From an uncultured Acidimicrobiales bacterium (GTDB lineage Bacteria; Actinomycetota; Acidimicrobiia; Acidimicrobiales; UBA10347): a DNA stretch of 32,822 nt. The stretch lies in contig CALLPT010000146.1 in NCBI GenBank assembly GCA_938015575.1, forward strand, positions 1-32,822, in the 5' to 3' direction. Both the position numbers and the translations under genes were made by a program. Positions 1 through 9,897 of the stretch are shown here, one piece after another. The notes beneath the pieces are model-generated. The model did no database searches. It saw only the letters and a list, made by a program, of their open reading frames with translations, and was not told the origin of the DNA. Position 1 is the stretch's first letter; every line of letters begins with the position of its first letter.

Positions 1-450
1 TCCCAACATCACGAGGAAGACGACACTGACGACGCCGGCCACCAGGGCTGCGATGGCCGGAATCAAAGAACTCTGGGCAGGGGTTCGCGTGGCGAGCGCA
101 GCAACCACGCCGAGCAGGCCGAAGGCGCCGACTGCGCCGACGACCGGCCGACTTCGCCCTCGCTTGAGGGCGATGCCCAGTCCGATGCTGAGCGTCGCGA
201 TAGTCGCGGCCATCCCGACAAGAAGCGCAACCTTGTCATTGGTGCCGAACCAATCAATGGCAACGTCCTTGAGCCATCGAGGAGTCCGGTCAATGAATGC
301 GTCACCTACGGCAAGGAACGGCGAACGCCAGCGGCTCGAAAAGCCGGCGACGAGCTCAGCGACCCCCAGACTGAAGACGACGGCAGCGGGGCCACTCCAG
401 CTACTCGGCCTCGTGACCGTTGCTGTTGGGGGGACAGTTCCGTGGTGCAT
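1..450 (-). CDS. Membrane-anchored molybdopterin-dependent (sulfite-oxidase-type) oxidoreductase, N-terminal fragment, truncated by window edge
   Basis: Own translation of the minus strand from ATG at 450: MHHGTVPPTATVTRPSSWSGPAAVVFSLGVAELVAGFSSRWRSPFLAVGDAFIDRTPRWLKDVAIDWFGTNDKVALLVGM... open to position 1; multi-TM N-terminus with VGDxxIDxxPxWxKDxAIxxFGTNDK motif typical of this family. Confidence 0.75.
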   Translation of the reverse strand, partial: MHHGTVPPTATVTRPSSWSGPAAVVFSLGVAELVAGFSSRWRSPFLAVGDAFIDRTPRWLKDVAIDWFGTNDKVALLVGMAATIATLSIGLGIALKRGRSRPVVGAVGAFGLLGVVAALATRTPAQSSLIPAIAALVAGVVSVVFLVMLG

Positions 451-575
451 AGAGGTGGTTCGGAGCCGTCGGTTCTTTGGATTGGACCCGCGCGCGGCTG
501 CCCGGTCTGCGACGAGCACGGGCGGCGGCCTTGATCCCGGGAGACGTCCCGGTGAGGTTTGGTCCGACGAAGTTG

Positions 576-1271
576 CTAGTCGAGCCAGCCGTTATCGGTC
601 ACCAGCGCGGCCGCCTCGAGTCGGTTGTCGACGCCAAGGCGATCCCACAGCTCGCTGAGTGCTCGATAGAGCGATCGCTCCGAGTAGCCGTCGGCGGCAG
701 CGATGTCGAGGGTGCGCTCGCCCGCGATGATCCGCTGCATCCAGGACTTCTCTTGCTCGCTCAGGGGGCACTCGTCGACGTCGCCGCACGCTCGCTCGAC
801 CCGCTGCGCGGACTCGATCAGTCGTTTGGTACCGATCGGATGCGCGATGCGGGCGAGATGGCCGAATCGCATTACTGGGGGCGTGGTCGGCGCCATGGTC
901 GCGATGTCCTCGGGCGACGCAGATTGCGGTGGGCCAGGGGCGGCTTCGGTGATCGCGGTGGTCGCCGAGCGGAGATAGCTCTGAATCTCTGCCCAAGGTT
1001 CATCAATGCCGGTTGGGACCTCGGCAACCGCCATGAGGGCGGCGGCCTCGTTGAATTTGGCCGCCAGCTCGCTCAGATAGGACCACGGAAGGGTCTCGGC
1101 GTAGATCGGCGTCGCTGCCTGTTGATAGGCGAGCGTATGTAGCTCTTTGTGATCGCCGGGCTCAATGCCAAAGGTGTGACCTTGGGCAATCGCTTCGCCA
1201 TAGCGGCGAATGCGTCCGGCAACGATGCCGATCGCAGCACGGTGTTCTTCGTCGAGTGAGACCTGCGCCAT
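576..1271 (-). CDS. LuxR-type HTH C-terminal domain protein
   Basis: ORF 576..1322; start MAQVSLDEEH at 1271 preferred. C-terminus GERTLDIAAADGYSERSLYRALSELWDRLGVDNRLEAAALVTDNGWL matches the LuxR HTH pattern. Confidence 0.65.
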   Translation of the reverse strand: MAQVSLDEEHRAAIGIVAGRIRRYGEAIAQGHTFGIEPGDHKELHTLAYQQAATPIYAETLPWSYLSELAAKFNEAAALMAVAEVPTGIDEPWAEIQSYLRSATTAITEAAPGPPQSASPEDIATMAPTTPPVMRFGHLARIAHPIGTKRLIESAQRVERACGDVDECPLSEQEKSWMQRIIAGERTLDIAAADGYSERSLYRALSELWDRLGVDNRLEAAALVTDNGWLD

Positions 1272-1343
1272 CGACGCAGAGCGTACGAGATTTGTGTCGG
1301 AGGCCGGACAGCCGACGAGCATGTCCGGCCTCCGAGTTGCCCG

Positions 1344-1514
1344 TTAGGCGGCGAGATCTTCGACAATCTCCGTAGCAGCCGACGGTGCGAGGTCGAGTTG
1401 TTCGACCAGTGCACGGTGGATACGACGTGGGGGGTAGCCCTGCGAGGCAAGGTATGCGGCGCTTCGAGCGGCAAAGCCTGACTCGGTGGGCGTGATTCGG
1501 AAGCCGGTCTTCAT
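1344..1514 (-). CDS. Small hypothetical protein (56 aa), predicted mostly helical
   Basis: MKTGFRITPTESGFAARSAAYLASQGYPPRRIHRALVEQLDLAPSAATEIVEDLAA; preceded by GAAAGGA Shine-Dalgarno-like sequence 8 nt before ATG. Confidence 0.6.
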   Translation of the reverse strand: MKTGFRITPTESGFAARSAAYLASQGYPPRRIHRALVEQLDLAPSAATEIVEDLAA

Positions 1515-1587
1515 GGTTTGTCCTTTCTCGAAGACGGGGCCGGATTGGTAGCCGGCCGGGTTCGTTATCCACTCAAGCGCGCGGTTC

Positions 1588-1603
1588 TGGCAGTCGACTG
1601 CCA
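1588..1603. promoter_or_regulatory. Perfect 16-bp palindrome TGGCAGTCGACTGCCA (operator-like)
   Basis: Read directly; lies in the divergent intergenic region between the 56-aa gene and the sigma factor. Confidence 0.5.
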
Positions 1604-1727
1604 AGGTTGCCCGCAGAACATGCACAAAGAACCAATCCAAACTCGGATCGGCGCCGAATGCGAAGCATGACCCACAACCCCGGACCGGACGATCCCGATT
1701 TCCTCCGCCGGCCTGCGAGACACTGAC

Positions 1728-2339
1728 ATGGTGCGCCCCTTTCGACTTCGGTCGGTGCCCGAGTCTGACTCACAGTCCGAAGAAGCCTCGGCCAACGATC
1801 TGATCACACTCGTTGCCCGCGGCGACGAGACCGCCTTTGAGCGGCTCTACGACGAGCTCGCCCCTTTGGTCTATGGCGTCGTCCGCAAGGTCGTACGTGA
1901 TCCCTCGATGTCCGACGAGGTCACACAGGAGATCTTTGTCGAGTTGTGGCGAATCGCGCCGCGCTTCGACGTTGACCGGGGCAATGTGCGGAGCTGGGCG
2001 GCCACGATTGCCCACCGACGCGCCGTCGACCGCGTGCGCAGCGAAGAGTCACGACGCCGCCGTGAGGAGCGCGACCACGAACGGACCGTGATCGATGAGC
2101 ACACCGACACGGTCGCAAAAGCGGTCGACGATCGGTTTGACCGTGTTCGCGTGCAGCGTGCCCTCGACGACCTGACGCCGACCCAGCGCGAGGCCATCAC
2201 CCTGGCGTACTTCGGCGGGAAGACCTATCGCGAGGTGGCGGCTTTGCTCGACATTCCCGAAGGCACCGCGAAGACCCGTATCCGCGATGGCCTTATCCGA
2301 CTCCGTGACAAGATGGGAGTGTCCCATGACTCGTACTGA
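1728..2339 (+). CDS. sigK: ECF RNA polymerase sigma factor, SigK-like
   Basis: Sigma-70 r2 (AFERLYDELAPLVYGVVRKVVRDPSMSDEVTQEIFVELWR) and r4 (LTPTQREAITLAYFGGKTYREVAALLDIPEGTAKTRIRDGL); followed by an overlapping RskA-like gene. Confidence 0.85.
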   Translation: MVRPFRLRSVPESDSQSEEASANDLITLVARGDETAFERLYDELAPLVYGVVRKVVRDPSMSDEVTQEIFVELWRIAPRFDVDRGNVRSWAATIAHRRAVDRVRSEESRRRREERDHERTVIDEHTDTVAKAVDDRFDRVRVQRALDDLTPTQREAITLAYFGGKTYREVAALLDIPEGTAKTRIRDGLIRLRDKMGVSHDSY

Positions 2340-3024
2340 AAACCTTCACGAACTCGCCGGGGTGTATGCCCTCGATGCGCTCGACGACGACGAACGCGTT
2401 CGCTTCGAGGCCCATCTTGAGTCATGCGATCAATGTCGCACCGAGGTTGCCGAGTTCCGGCAGGTCGCGGTGGCACTGGCCGGCCACAGCCATGAGGAGC
2501 CACCTGCATCGTTGAAGCAGTCCGTCATGGCCGCAGTTGGTGAGACGCGACAGGACCCGCCGGTCGTGCAGCGGCTGTCCACGCCGCGATTCTCGCGAGC
2601 CCAAACGGTGCTTGCGGCCGCCGCCGCTGTTGGCCTGTTCGTCGTTGGCGCTATGGCGCTCACCCGTTCCGAAGCGGATCCGACGTCCGAGATCGTCTCG
2701 GCCCCCGATGCGGTCGTTGCCGTGCTCGACGCAACCGAGGATGGGCAGGCCGGCACCGTTCAGGTGGTGTGGTCCGACGATCAAGACCAGATCGCCGTGA
2801 TCGCCAGCGACCTCGCTGATCCGGGTGATGGCATGGCGTATGCCTTGTGGTTCCTGCTCGAGGACGGCGTCGCTCCGGCCGGCCTGTTCTCTCCAGAGGA
2901 TGGTTCGGTTGCCGCGGTCCTGCCGGGCGAGGACCCAGATGCGATCGGCTGGGGGATCACCATCGAACCCGAAGCCGGTTCACCCCAGCCAACGACGCCG
3001 GTGTTGTTCGCGGGCACGTTGTGA
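2326..3024 (+). CDS. rskA: Anti-sigma factor, RskA-like (zinc-binding ASD plus TM)
   Basis: MTRTENLHELAGVYALDALDDDERVRFEAHLESCDQCRTEV (HxxxCxxC ZAS motif), TM VLAAAAAVGLFVVGAMAL; start overlaps the sigma factor stop. Confidence 0.85.
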   Translation: MTRTENLHELAGVYALDALDDDERVRFEAHLESCDQCRTEVAEFRQVAVALAGHSHEEPPASLKQSVMAAVGETRQDPPVVQRLSTPRFSRAQTVLAAAAAVGLFVVGAMALTRSEADPTSEIVSAPDAVVAVLDATEDGQAGTVQVVWSDDQDQIAVIASDLADPGDGMAYALWFLLEDGVAPAGLFSPEDGSVAAVLPGEDPDAIGWGITIEPEAGSPQPTTPVLFAGTL

Positions 3025-3034
3025 GCAGCGCTCT

Positions 3035-3772
3035 GTGACGATCCACTGGGTGACAGCCTTCCTGGACGTACCGACCGAGTCATTCGACGAGGCGCTGCGG
3101 TTTTGGTCCTCGGCTATCGGGGCGACGCCGTCTCCCCGTCGAGGCGACCGCGACCAGTTCCTGACGCTCGACCCCGCGGAGGGAACCGCGTCGCTTCGGA
3201 TGCAAGTCCACGGCGGGCCGGCGCGCCTCCACCTTGATCTGCACGTCGACGACCTCGGCGCGTATCGGGAGCGTGCCTTGTCGCTCGGTGCTCACGTGCT
3301 CGATGAACCGGGCCATGTGATCATGCGGTCGCCGGGCGGATTGGTCTTCTGCTTCGTGTCAGGTGCCGGGGATGAGCATCTCGGGGCCGTCCTTGCGGAC
3401 CCGGTCCCGCATCGGGTCGATCAACTTTGCATCGATGTTCCGCATGCCGGGTTTGAGCCCGAGATCGAGTTCTGGGATGCGCTGACGGGCTGGGGGAGCG
3501 GACACACCGCGTTGCCCGAGTTCCGTTCGCTCGAACAGCCAGCCCACATCCCGTTTCGGTTTCTGTTTCAACAGCTTGGCGAAGATGACCCAAGAAGCGA
3601 GGTGCACGTGCATCTCGACATCTCGTGTGGCGGGCAGAGCCTTGCGGTGCGCGACGCCCATGCAGCGCTCGGCGCCAAGGTGGGCGCGTCACATGTCCAC
3701 TGGACGATCATGTGCGATCCGGCTGGCCTCGAGTACTGCGTGACGAATCGCGAGCCGTCCGGGCCGAGCTGA
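3035..3772 (+). CDS. VOC (glyoxalase/bleomycin-resistance fold) family protein
   Basis: GTG start, VTIHWVTAFLDVPTESFDEALRFWSSAIGATPS...LHLDLHVDD...; two VOC-like halves. Confidence 0.7.
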   Translation: MTIHWVTAFLDVPTESFDEALRFWSSAIGATPSPRRGDRDQFLTLDPAEGTASLRMQVHGGPARLHLDLHVDDLGAYRERALSLGAHVLDEPGHVIMRSPGGLVFCFVSGAGDEHLGAVLADPVPHRVDQLCIDVPHAGFEPEIEFWDALTGWGSGHTALPEFRSLEQPAHIPFRFLFQQLGEDDPRSEVHVHLDISCGGQSLAVRDAHAALGAKVGASHVHWTIMCDPAGLEYCVTNREPSGPS

Positions 3773-3787
3773 CCCGAGGCGCGGGGA

Positions 3788-6700
3788 TCAGCCGCCGAGC
3801 ATGGTGGTGACCACGAGCTGGTCGATCCAGATCGAGTCGGTGCTCCAACTGCCGACCGACCGGTCGGAATCGACAACCCGCACGACGAGATCACCCGTGA
3901 AGCCATCGGGTAGAGACCGGGTGCTCGTCGTATCCACCGTGCTCAAGAGCAGTGGCGGGTCGAAGGCCACATAGGTCGCGCCGCTATCGATCGAGTACGA
4001 CAGCTCAAAGGTGTCGCCGTCGGAGCTGGCCTGAGCCCGACCGGTGACCGAGAGGGTCGGCGTCGTGCCGCCTACGGGAATCGTCCACTCGTGCTCGAAG
4101 CTGGACACGCGCCTCGTGCGGCGTCCCTTGGTCGACTCTTCGATGAGCTGCTCGGCTTGGCCGTCAAGTGCGGCGAGATCGCGGAAGCTGCCGCTCACGA
4201 TCGAGCCGCGGAGGGTGCGTTCACTGGTCGGCGCGGCGGTGACTTCTACGACGTCAGATGTCAACTCGAGCGTGGCCATGACCGAAGCCGACGTAGCGAC
4301 GCCGCCATTGTCCACGCCGCCGTTGTCCATCACGCGCACCTCGAACGTGACGACGCCGGCCTGACCAGCGGGCGCGAACCGCAAGGTCCCGTCGGTGTCG
4401 ATCGACGGAGCGGTGATGAACAGCGATGGGTCTGAGACGGCCTCGACCAAGTAGGTCGGCAGTTGGTCGCTCTCGTTGTCCGGCCCGGCGATGAACGATG
4501 CCCAGCCCGTGACTTCCTGCGGGCCCGCCGCGGCAGGCACCGGAGCGAGTGGCTGGATCGCTGCCGTCGGCGCGTCGTTGACGGGAACCACCGAGACGCT
4601 GACATCAGCCTCGGCGCAACGACCGCCGAGGTCACAGACGCGATACCGAAGCGTCGCTTCGCCGAACCAGTCCGGCGTGGGGGCAAAGGCGATCAGGCCA
4701 TCGGCGACGGTGGCGTCGCCGGTGGTTGCCGAGAGCACGGTGAGCGAAGCCGGATCGAGGTCGCCGTCGACATCGCTGTCGTTGGCGAGCACGTCGATGC
4801 TGGTCGAGGTGTCTTCGAGTGTCGACGCTGCGTCGGCGACCGCGGTCGGCGCTTGGTCGACCGGCCCGCCATCGCAGGTGCCGATCGTGTGCTGGTCGAC
4901 CAGGCCGTCGGAGATCGAGTGGAACGAGAAGTCGAGGCAGGTGGGCGATGCCTCGACCAGCATGGCGCCGAAATCGTTGTTGTAGCGCGCCTGGCTTCCG
5001 GGATGAATCGTGGTGAAGGGCTGCAGCTCAGCGCCGCCGACACCGTTGACGAAATGGACGACACCTTCGACATCGAGGCGTTCATACGTGTGGTCGTGGC
5101 CGACCATCGTGGCGTCGACGCCCCAAGCGGCGAACGGCCAATCCATCGAGCCCCCGCTGAAGCCCGAGGAGTGGGTTGGGTGGTGATAGATCGCAATCTG
5201 CCAGGGCGTTGTCGAGGCTGCCAAGGCGGACTGGAGCCATTGGGCCTGGACCGAGGACACGCTACGGCCGTCTGGTTCGTCGGCATTGCTGTTCAACACG
5301 AAGAAGTGGACGGGTCCGCGGACGAAGTCGTAGTAGCGCTCGTTGCCGCTGGTGTTCGTCGACGGAATGCCGCCGCCGGGCAGGGTGAAGTAGTCGAGGT
5401 ACTCGGCGAGCCCGCCGGGCGAGGTGTAGTCGTGGTTGCCGAGCGCGGGGAAGAACCGGTTGTGGGCTGCCCCCGTACCGAAGCTGCCCTGGTAGTTGCC
5501 GATGCTGTCGGCATAGGTCACGCCAACTGCCTCGTCCATCGTTGCCAGGTCGTAGTTGTTGTCGCCAACCGTCACGATGAAGTCGGGGTTCCACGTAGCG
5601 ACCAGGTCGGCAACGGTGACTTGACCACAGCAGCCGACGCCGAAATCGCCAATCGACGCGAACCGGACGCTCGACGGTTCGGCGACGGTGGGGTCGATGC
5701 CGGTGATCGTCACGGTGTCCTGTGCCGTGGCGGCGCCGTCGTCGACTTCGACCATGAAGCTGTACACCCCCGGCAGCGGAAGCGCAGCCGAAGTGCTGGC
5801 CGCCGTCGGGTCGGCGATAGCCGCCGTTGCCGGGCCAGCGGTCTGGGTCCAGCTCACCGACACGGCGTTCGGACGCCCGTCATCGGTGACCGTCGCCGTC
5901 AACGGCGCAGGTTGGCCGACAAAGGCCGAGTCGGCCGAAGCCGCGACCGTCGGTGCCTGGTTCGGCGGAGGTTCGTCGGTTTGGTAGGTGACATGGAGGA
6001 CTGGCGCGGCGGTTCCGTCGAACGCTTCGGCGGTGCGAGTCCCCGCACCGCCGAGCACGAAGGCGACCGCACTCGATTCGCTCCAGCCCGGCCGCTCGGC
6101 AAGCTCGTTGAGGAAGGCCGAGAGGTCAGGGGTGCGTTGGTCAATGCCCGCAGCGCCCACGGCAGACCATGGGGCGGGCGACCACGCCAGTCGAGTCGAG
6201 GTGAGTGGTAGCAGCGAGAGTGCGTTGCTCGTCGTCGCGAACGGGGCCGCATCGTCGGCGTCGGCCACGGCGATGTCGATTGAGGCCGGGTCCACGCTGA
6301 CCTCGTCGACGGTGAACTGGATCCAGGACTCGGTCACGGTCGCGCCGGCGGGCAGGCCGAGCTGGGGGAACCGTAAGCCGACCAGCTGGGGCGACCCGTT
6401 CGCGAGATCGACCAGTTCGATGTCGCTGCTCGTTGTCGAGATCCGCCCGCTCGACGTCTGCTCCACATCGTCGATCGACGACTGGATCGCGCTCGTGATG
6501 GTGTTTTCGAACACGATCGGGCTGTCGTCGTCGGCGATCATGATCGACGCGGTCGACGATCCAACGGTGACCGTGATCGACTCGGGTGCTTCTTCTTCGG
6601 CATCGTCGAGGACTTGGACCGGCACGGTGATCGACGCAACCCCGTCCGGAATGGTGACGTTGGAGGGGAGCGGCACATAGTCGGCGCCGGGAGTGGCCGT

Positions 6701-7516
6701 TCCGCCAATGGTCAGATCGACGCTGAGGTCGCCCGCCGTGGAGTCGAAGCGCGTAATCGAGAAGGCCCCGTCGCGTTGGCCAGCGGCTTCGGAACGGGTC
6801 GGCGTTGTCGCAGCAACCGAGGTGCCGGCGCTGAATTCGAGCGCCAGCTTCGGGGCGGCCGCCGGGTTCTTGTCGAACGAGGTCGCAACCCGCTTGCCGG
6901 TGCCGGAAATGATGACGGCGATTGCGCCACCGGTTTGCCAGCCCGGGCGGTCGACGACCTCTTGGAAGATCGTGGCGAGGTCGGGGGTGCGCTGGTCAGG
7001 CCCGGCGGCCGGGCGGCTCGGCCACGCCGGTGCGTCCCAGGTCACCGACTCGGCGGTCGTCGCCCGGCTGGAAAGGTCGAAGTTGTTCGACGAGAACACT
7101 GCAGCATTGTCCGAAGCTTGGGCGCGGAACTGCAGCGAGGTTGCTTCGTCGCCCGTTTCGTCAACATCGAATTGAATGGTCGCCGAGGTGATCGTGGCGC
7201 CTTGGGGAATGTGAAGATCGGTGAAGCGGAGTCCCACCAGCTGGTTGCCGCGGGAGCTGTCGGCAACGAGTTCGAGATCGGAGCTTCCGATGAGTACCCA
7301 GCCACTGTCGGATTCTTCGGCGTCGTCGAGTGTCGAGACAATTGAGCGTTCGATACTCGTGGCCTGGGCAGCCGCGATCGGCGCAGGAACCGAAATCAGT
7401 GTGGCCGCGACGAGCGACACGAGCAGGAGCGCGCGCGTGACTCGTCCAAGCGCACGGCGACGCGCCGAGCTTGCGTTCGAGGTATCGGCCACGGCGGCAC
7501 TCCGCTCATTCATCAC
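3788..7516 (-). CDS. Secreted multidomain metallophosphoesterase (signal peptide, two DNRLRE-like domains, Calx-beta-like, PKD/Ig-like, calcineurin-like phosphatase, cadherin-like C-terminus)
   Basis: GDFG...GDNNYD...GNHDY...YHHPTHS...GHDHTYERL metallophosphatase motifs; duplicated module containing DQRTPDL; DDAEEEAPESITVTV Calx-beta-like. Confidence 0.85.
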   Translation of the reverse strand: MMNERSAAVADTSNASSARRRALGRVTRALLLVSLVAATLISVPAPIAAAQATSIERSIVSTLDDAEESDSGWVLIGSSDLELVADSSRGNQLVGLRFTDLHIPQGATITSATIQFDVDETGDEATSLQFRAQASDNAAVFSSNNFDLSSRATTAESVTWDAPAWPSRPAAGPDQRTPDLATIFQEVVDRPGWQTGGAIAVIISGTGKRVATSFDKNPAAAPKLALEFSAGTSVAATTPTRSEAAGQRDGAFSITRFDSTAGDLSVDLTIGGTATPGADYVPLPSNVTIPDGVASITVPVQVLDDAEEEAPESITVTVGSSTASIMIADDDSPIVFENTITSAIQSSIDDVEQTSSGRISTTSSDIELVDLANGSPQLVGLRFPQLGLPAGATVTESWIQFTVDEVSVDPASIDIAVADADDAAPFATTSNALSLLPLTSTRLAWSPAPWSAVGAAGIDQRTPDLSAFLNELAERPGWSESSAVAFVLGGAGTRTAEAFDGTAAPVLHVTYQTDEPPPNQAPTVAASADSAFVGQPAPLTATVTDDGRPNAVSVSWTQTAGPATAAIADPTAASTSAALPLPGVYSFMVEVDDGAATAQDTVTITGIDPTVAEPSSVRFASIGDFGVGCCGQVTVADLVATWNPDFIVTVGDNNYDLATMDEAVGVTYADSIGNYQGSFGTGAAHNRFFPALGNHDYTSPGGLAEYLDYFTLPGGGIPSTNTSGNERYYDFVRGPVHFFVLNSNADEPDGRSVSSVQAQWLQSALAASTTPWQIAIYHHPTHSSGFSGGSMDWPFAAWGVDATMVGHDHTYERLDVEGVVHFVNGVGGAELQPFTTIHPGSQARYNNDFGAMLVEASPTCLDFSFHSISDGLVDQHTIGTCDGGPVDQAPTAVADAASTLEDTSTSIDVLANDSDVDGDLDPASLTVLSATTGDATVADGLIAFAPTPDWFGEATLRYRVCDLGGRCAEADVSVSVVPVNDAPTAAIQPLAPVPAAAGPQEVTGWASFIAGPDNESDQLPTYLVEAVSDPSLFITAPSIDTDGTLRFAPAGQAGVVTFEVRVMDNGGVDNGGVATSASVMATLELTSDVVEVTAAPTSERTLRGSIVSGSFRDLAALDGQAEQLIEESTKGRRTRRVSSFEHEWTIPVGGTTPTLSVTGRAQASSDGDTFELSYSIDSGATYVAFDPPLLLSTVDTTSTRSLPDGFTGDLVVRVVDSDRSVGSWSTDSIWIDQLVVTTMLGG

Positions 7517-7678
7517 CCGCTTGTTCTAGGTTACCGCAGCTGAGATAAGGCGGATGAAGTCAGGATCGCCCACCAATTCACATCGCGCGTCTCATGCCGC
7601 GCTCACTCGGCGTGGTCACCGGCGACGGTGGGCAAGCGGCGCGTGGTCCGGTCGACCCACGGCCCCTGGCGGCGTGCG

Positions 7679-9754
<2,076 letters not shown>

Positions 9755-9789
9755 CCACTTCGTTCTCACCGACTCACTTCCCGGATTCC

Positions 9790-9883
9790 GGGTTCAGAAT
9801 CGGTGAGAAGCCGGAGGCGGGTTCAGAATCGGTGAGAAGCCGAAGGCGGGTTCGGAATCGGTGAGAAGCCGGAGGGTGGGTTC
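9790..9883 (+). repeat. 29/30-nt direct tandem repeat, three units plus partial fourth, consensus GGGTTCAGAATCGGTGAGAAGCCGGAGGC
   Basis: Units start at 9790, 9819, 9848 and 9878 (partial); near-identical. Confidence 0.9.
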
Positions 9884-9885
9884 GC

Positions 9886-9897
9886 TAGCCTGGCTCG
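9886..9897 (+). promoter_or_regulatory. Leaderless-type -10 TAGCCT with N6 to ATG of helD-like gene
   Basis: TAGCCT-ggctcg-ATG. Confidence 0.4.

Noticed and set aside
4463-6211. 582-aa ORF antisense to the metallophosphoesterase
   Set aside because: Low-complexity Arg/Gly/Val-rich translation typical of GC-rich antisense frames; sense frame has clear domains.
9790-9883. Possible CRISPR array
   Set aside because: Units abut directly with no spacers, only three copies, and no cas genes in the window.
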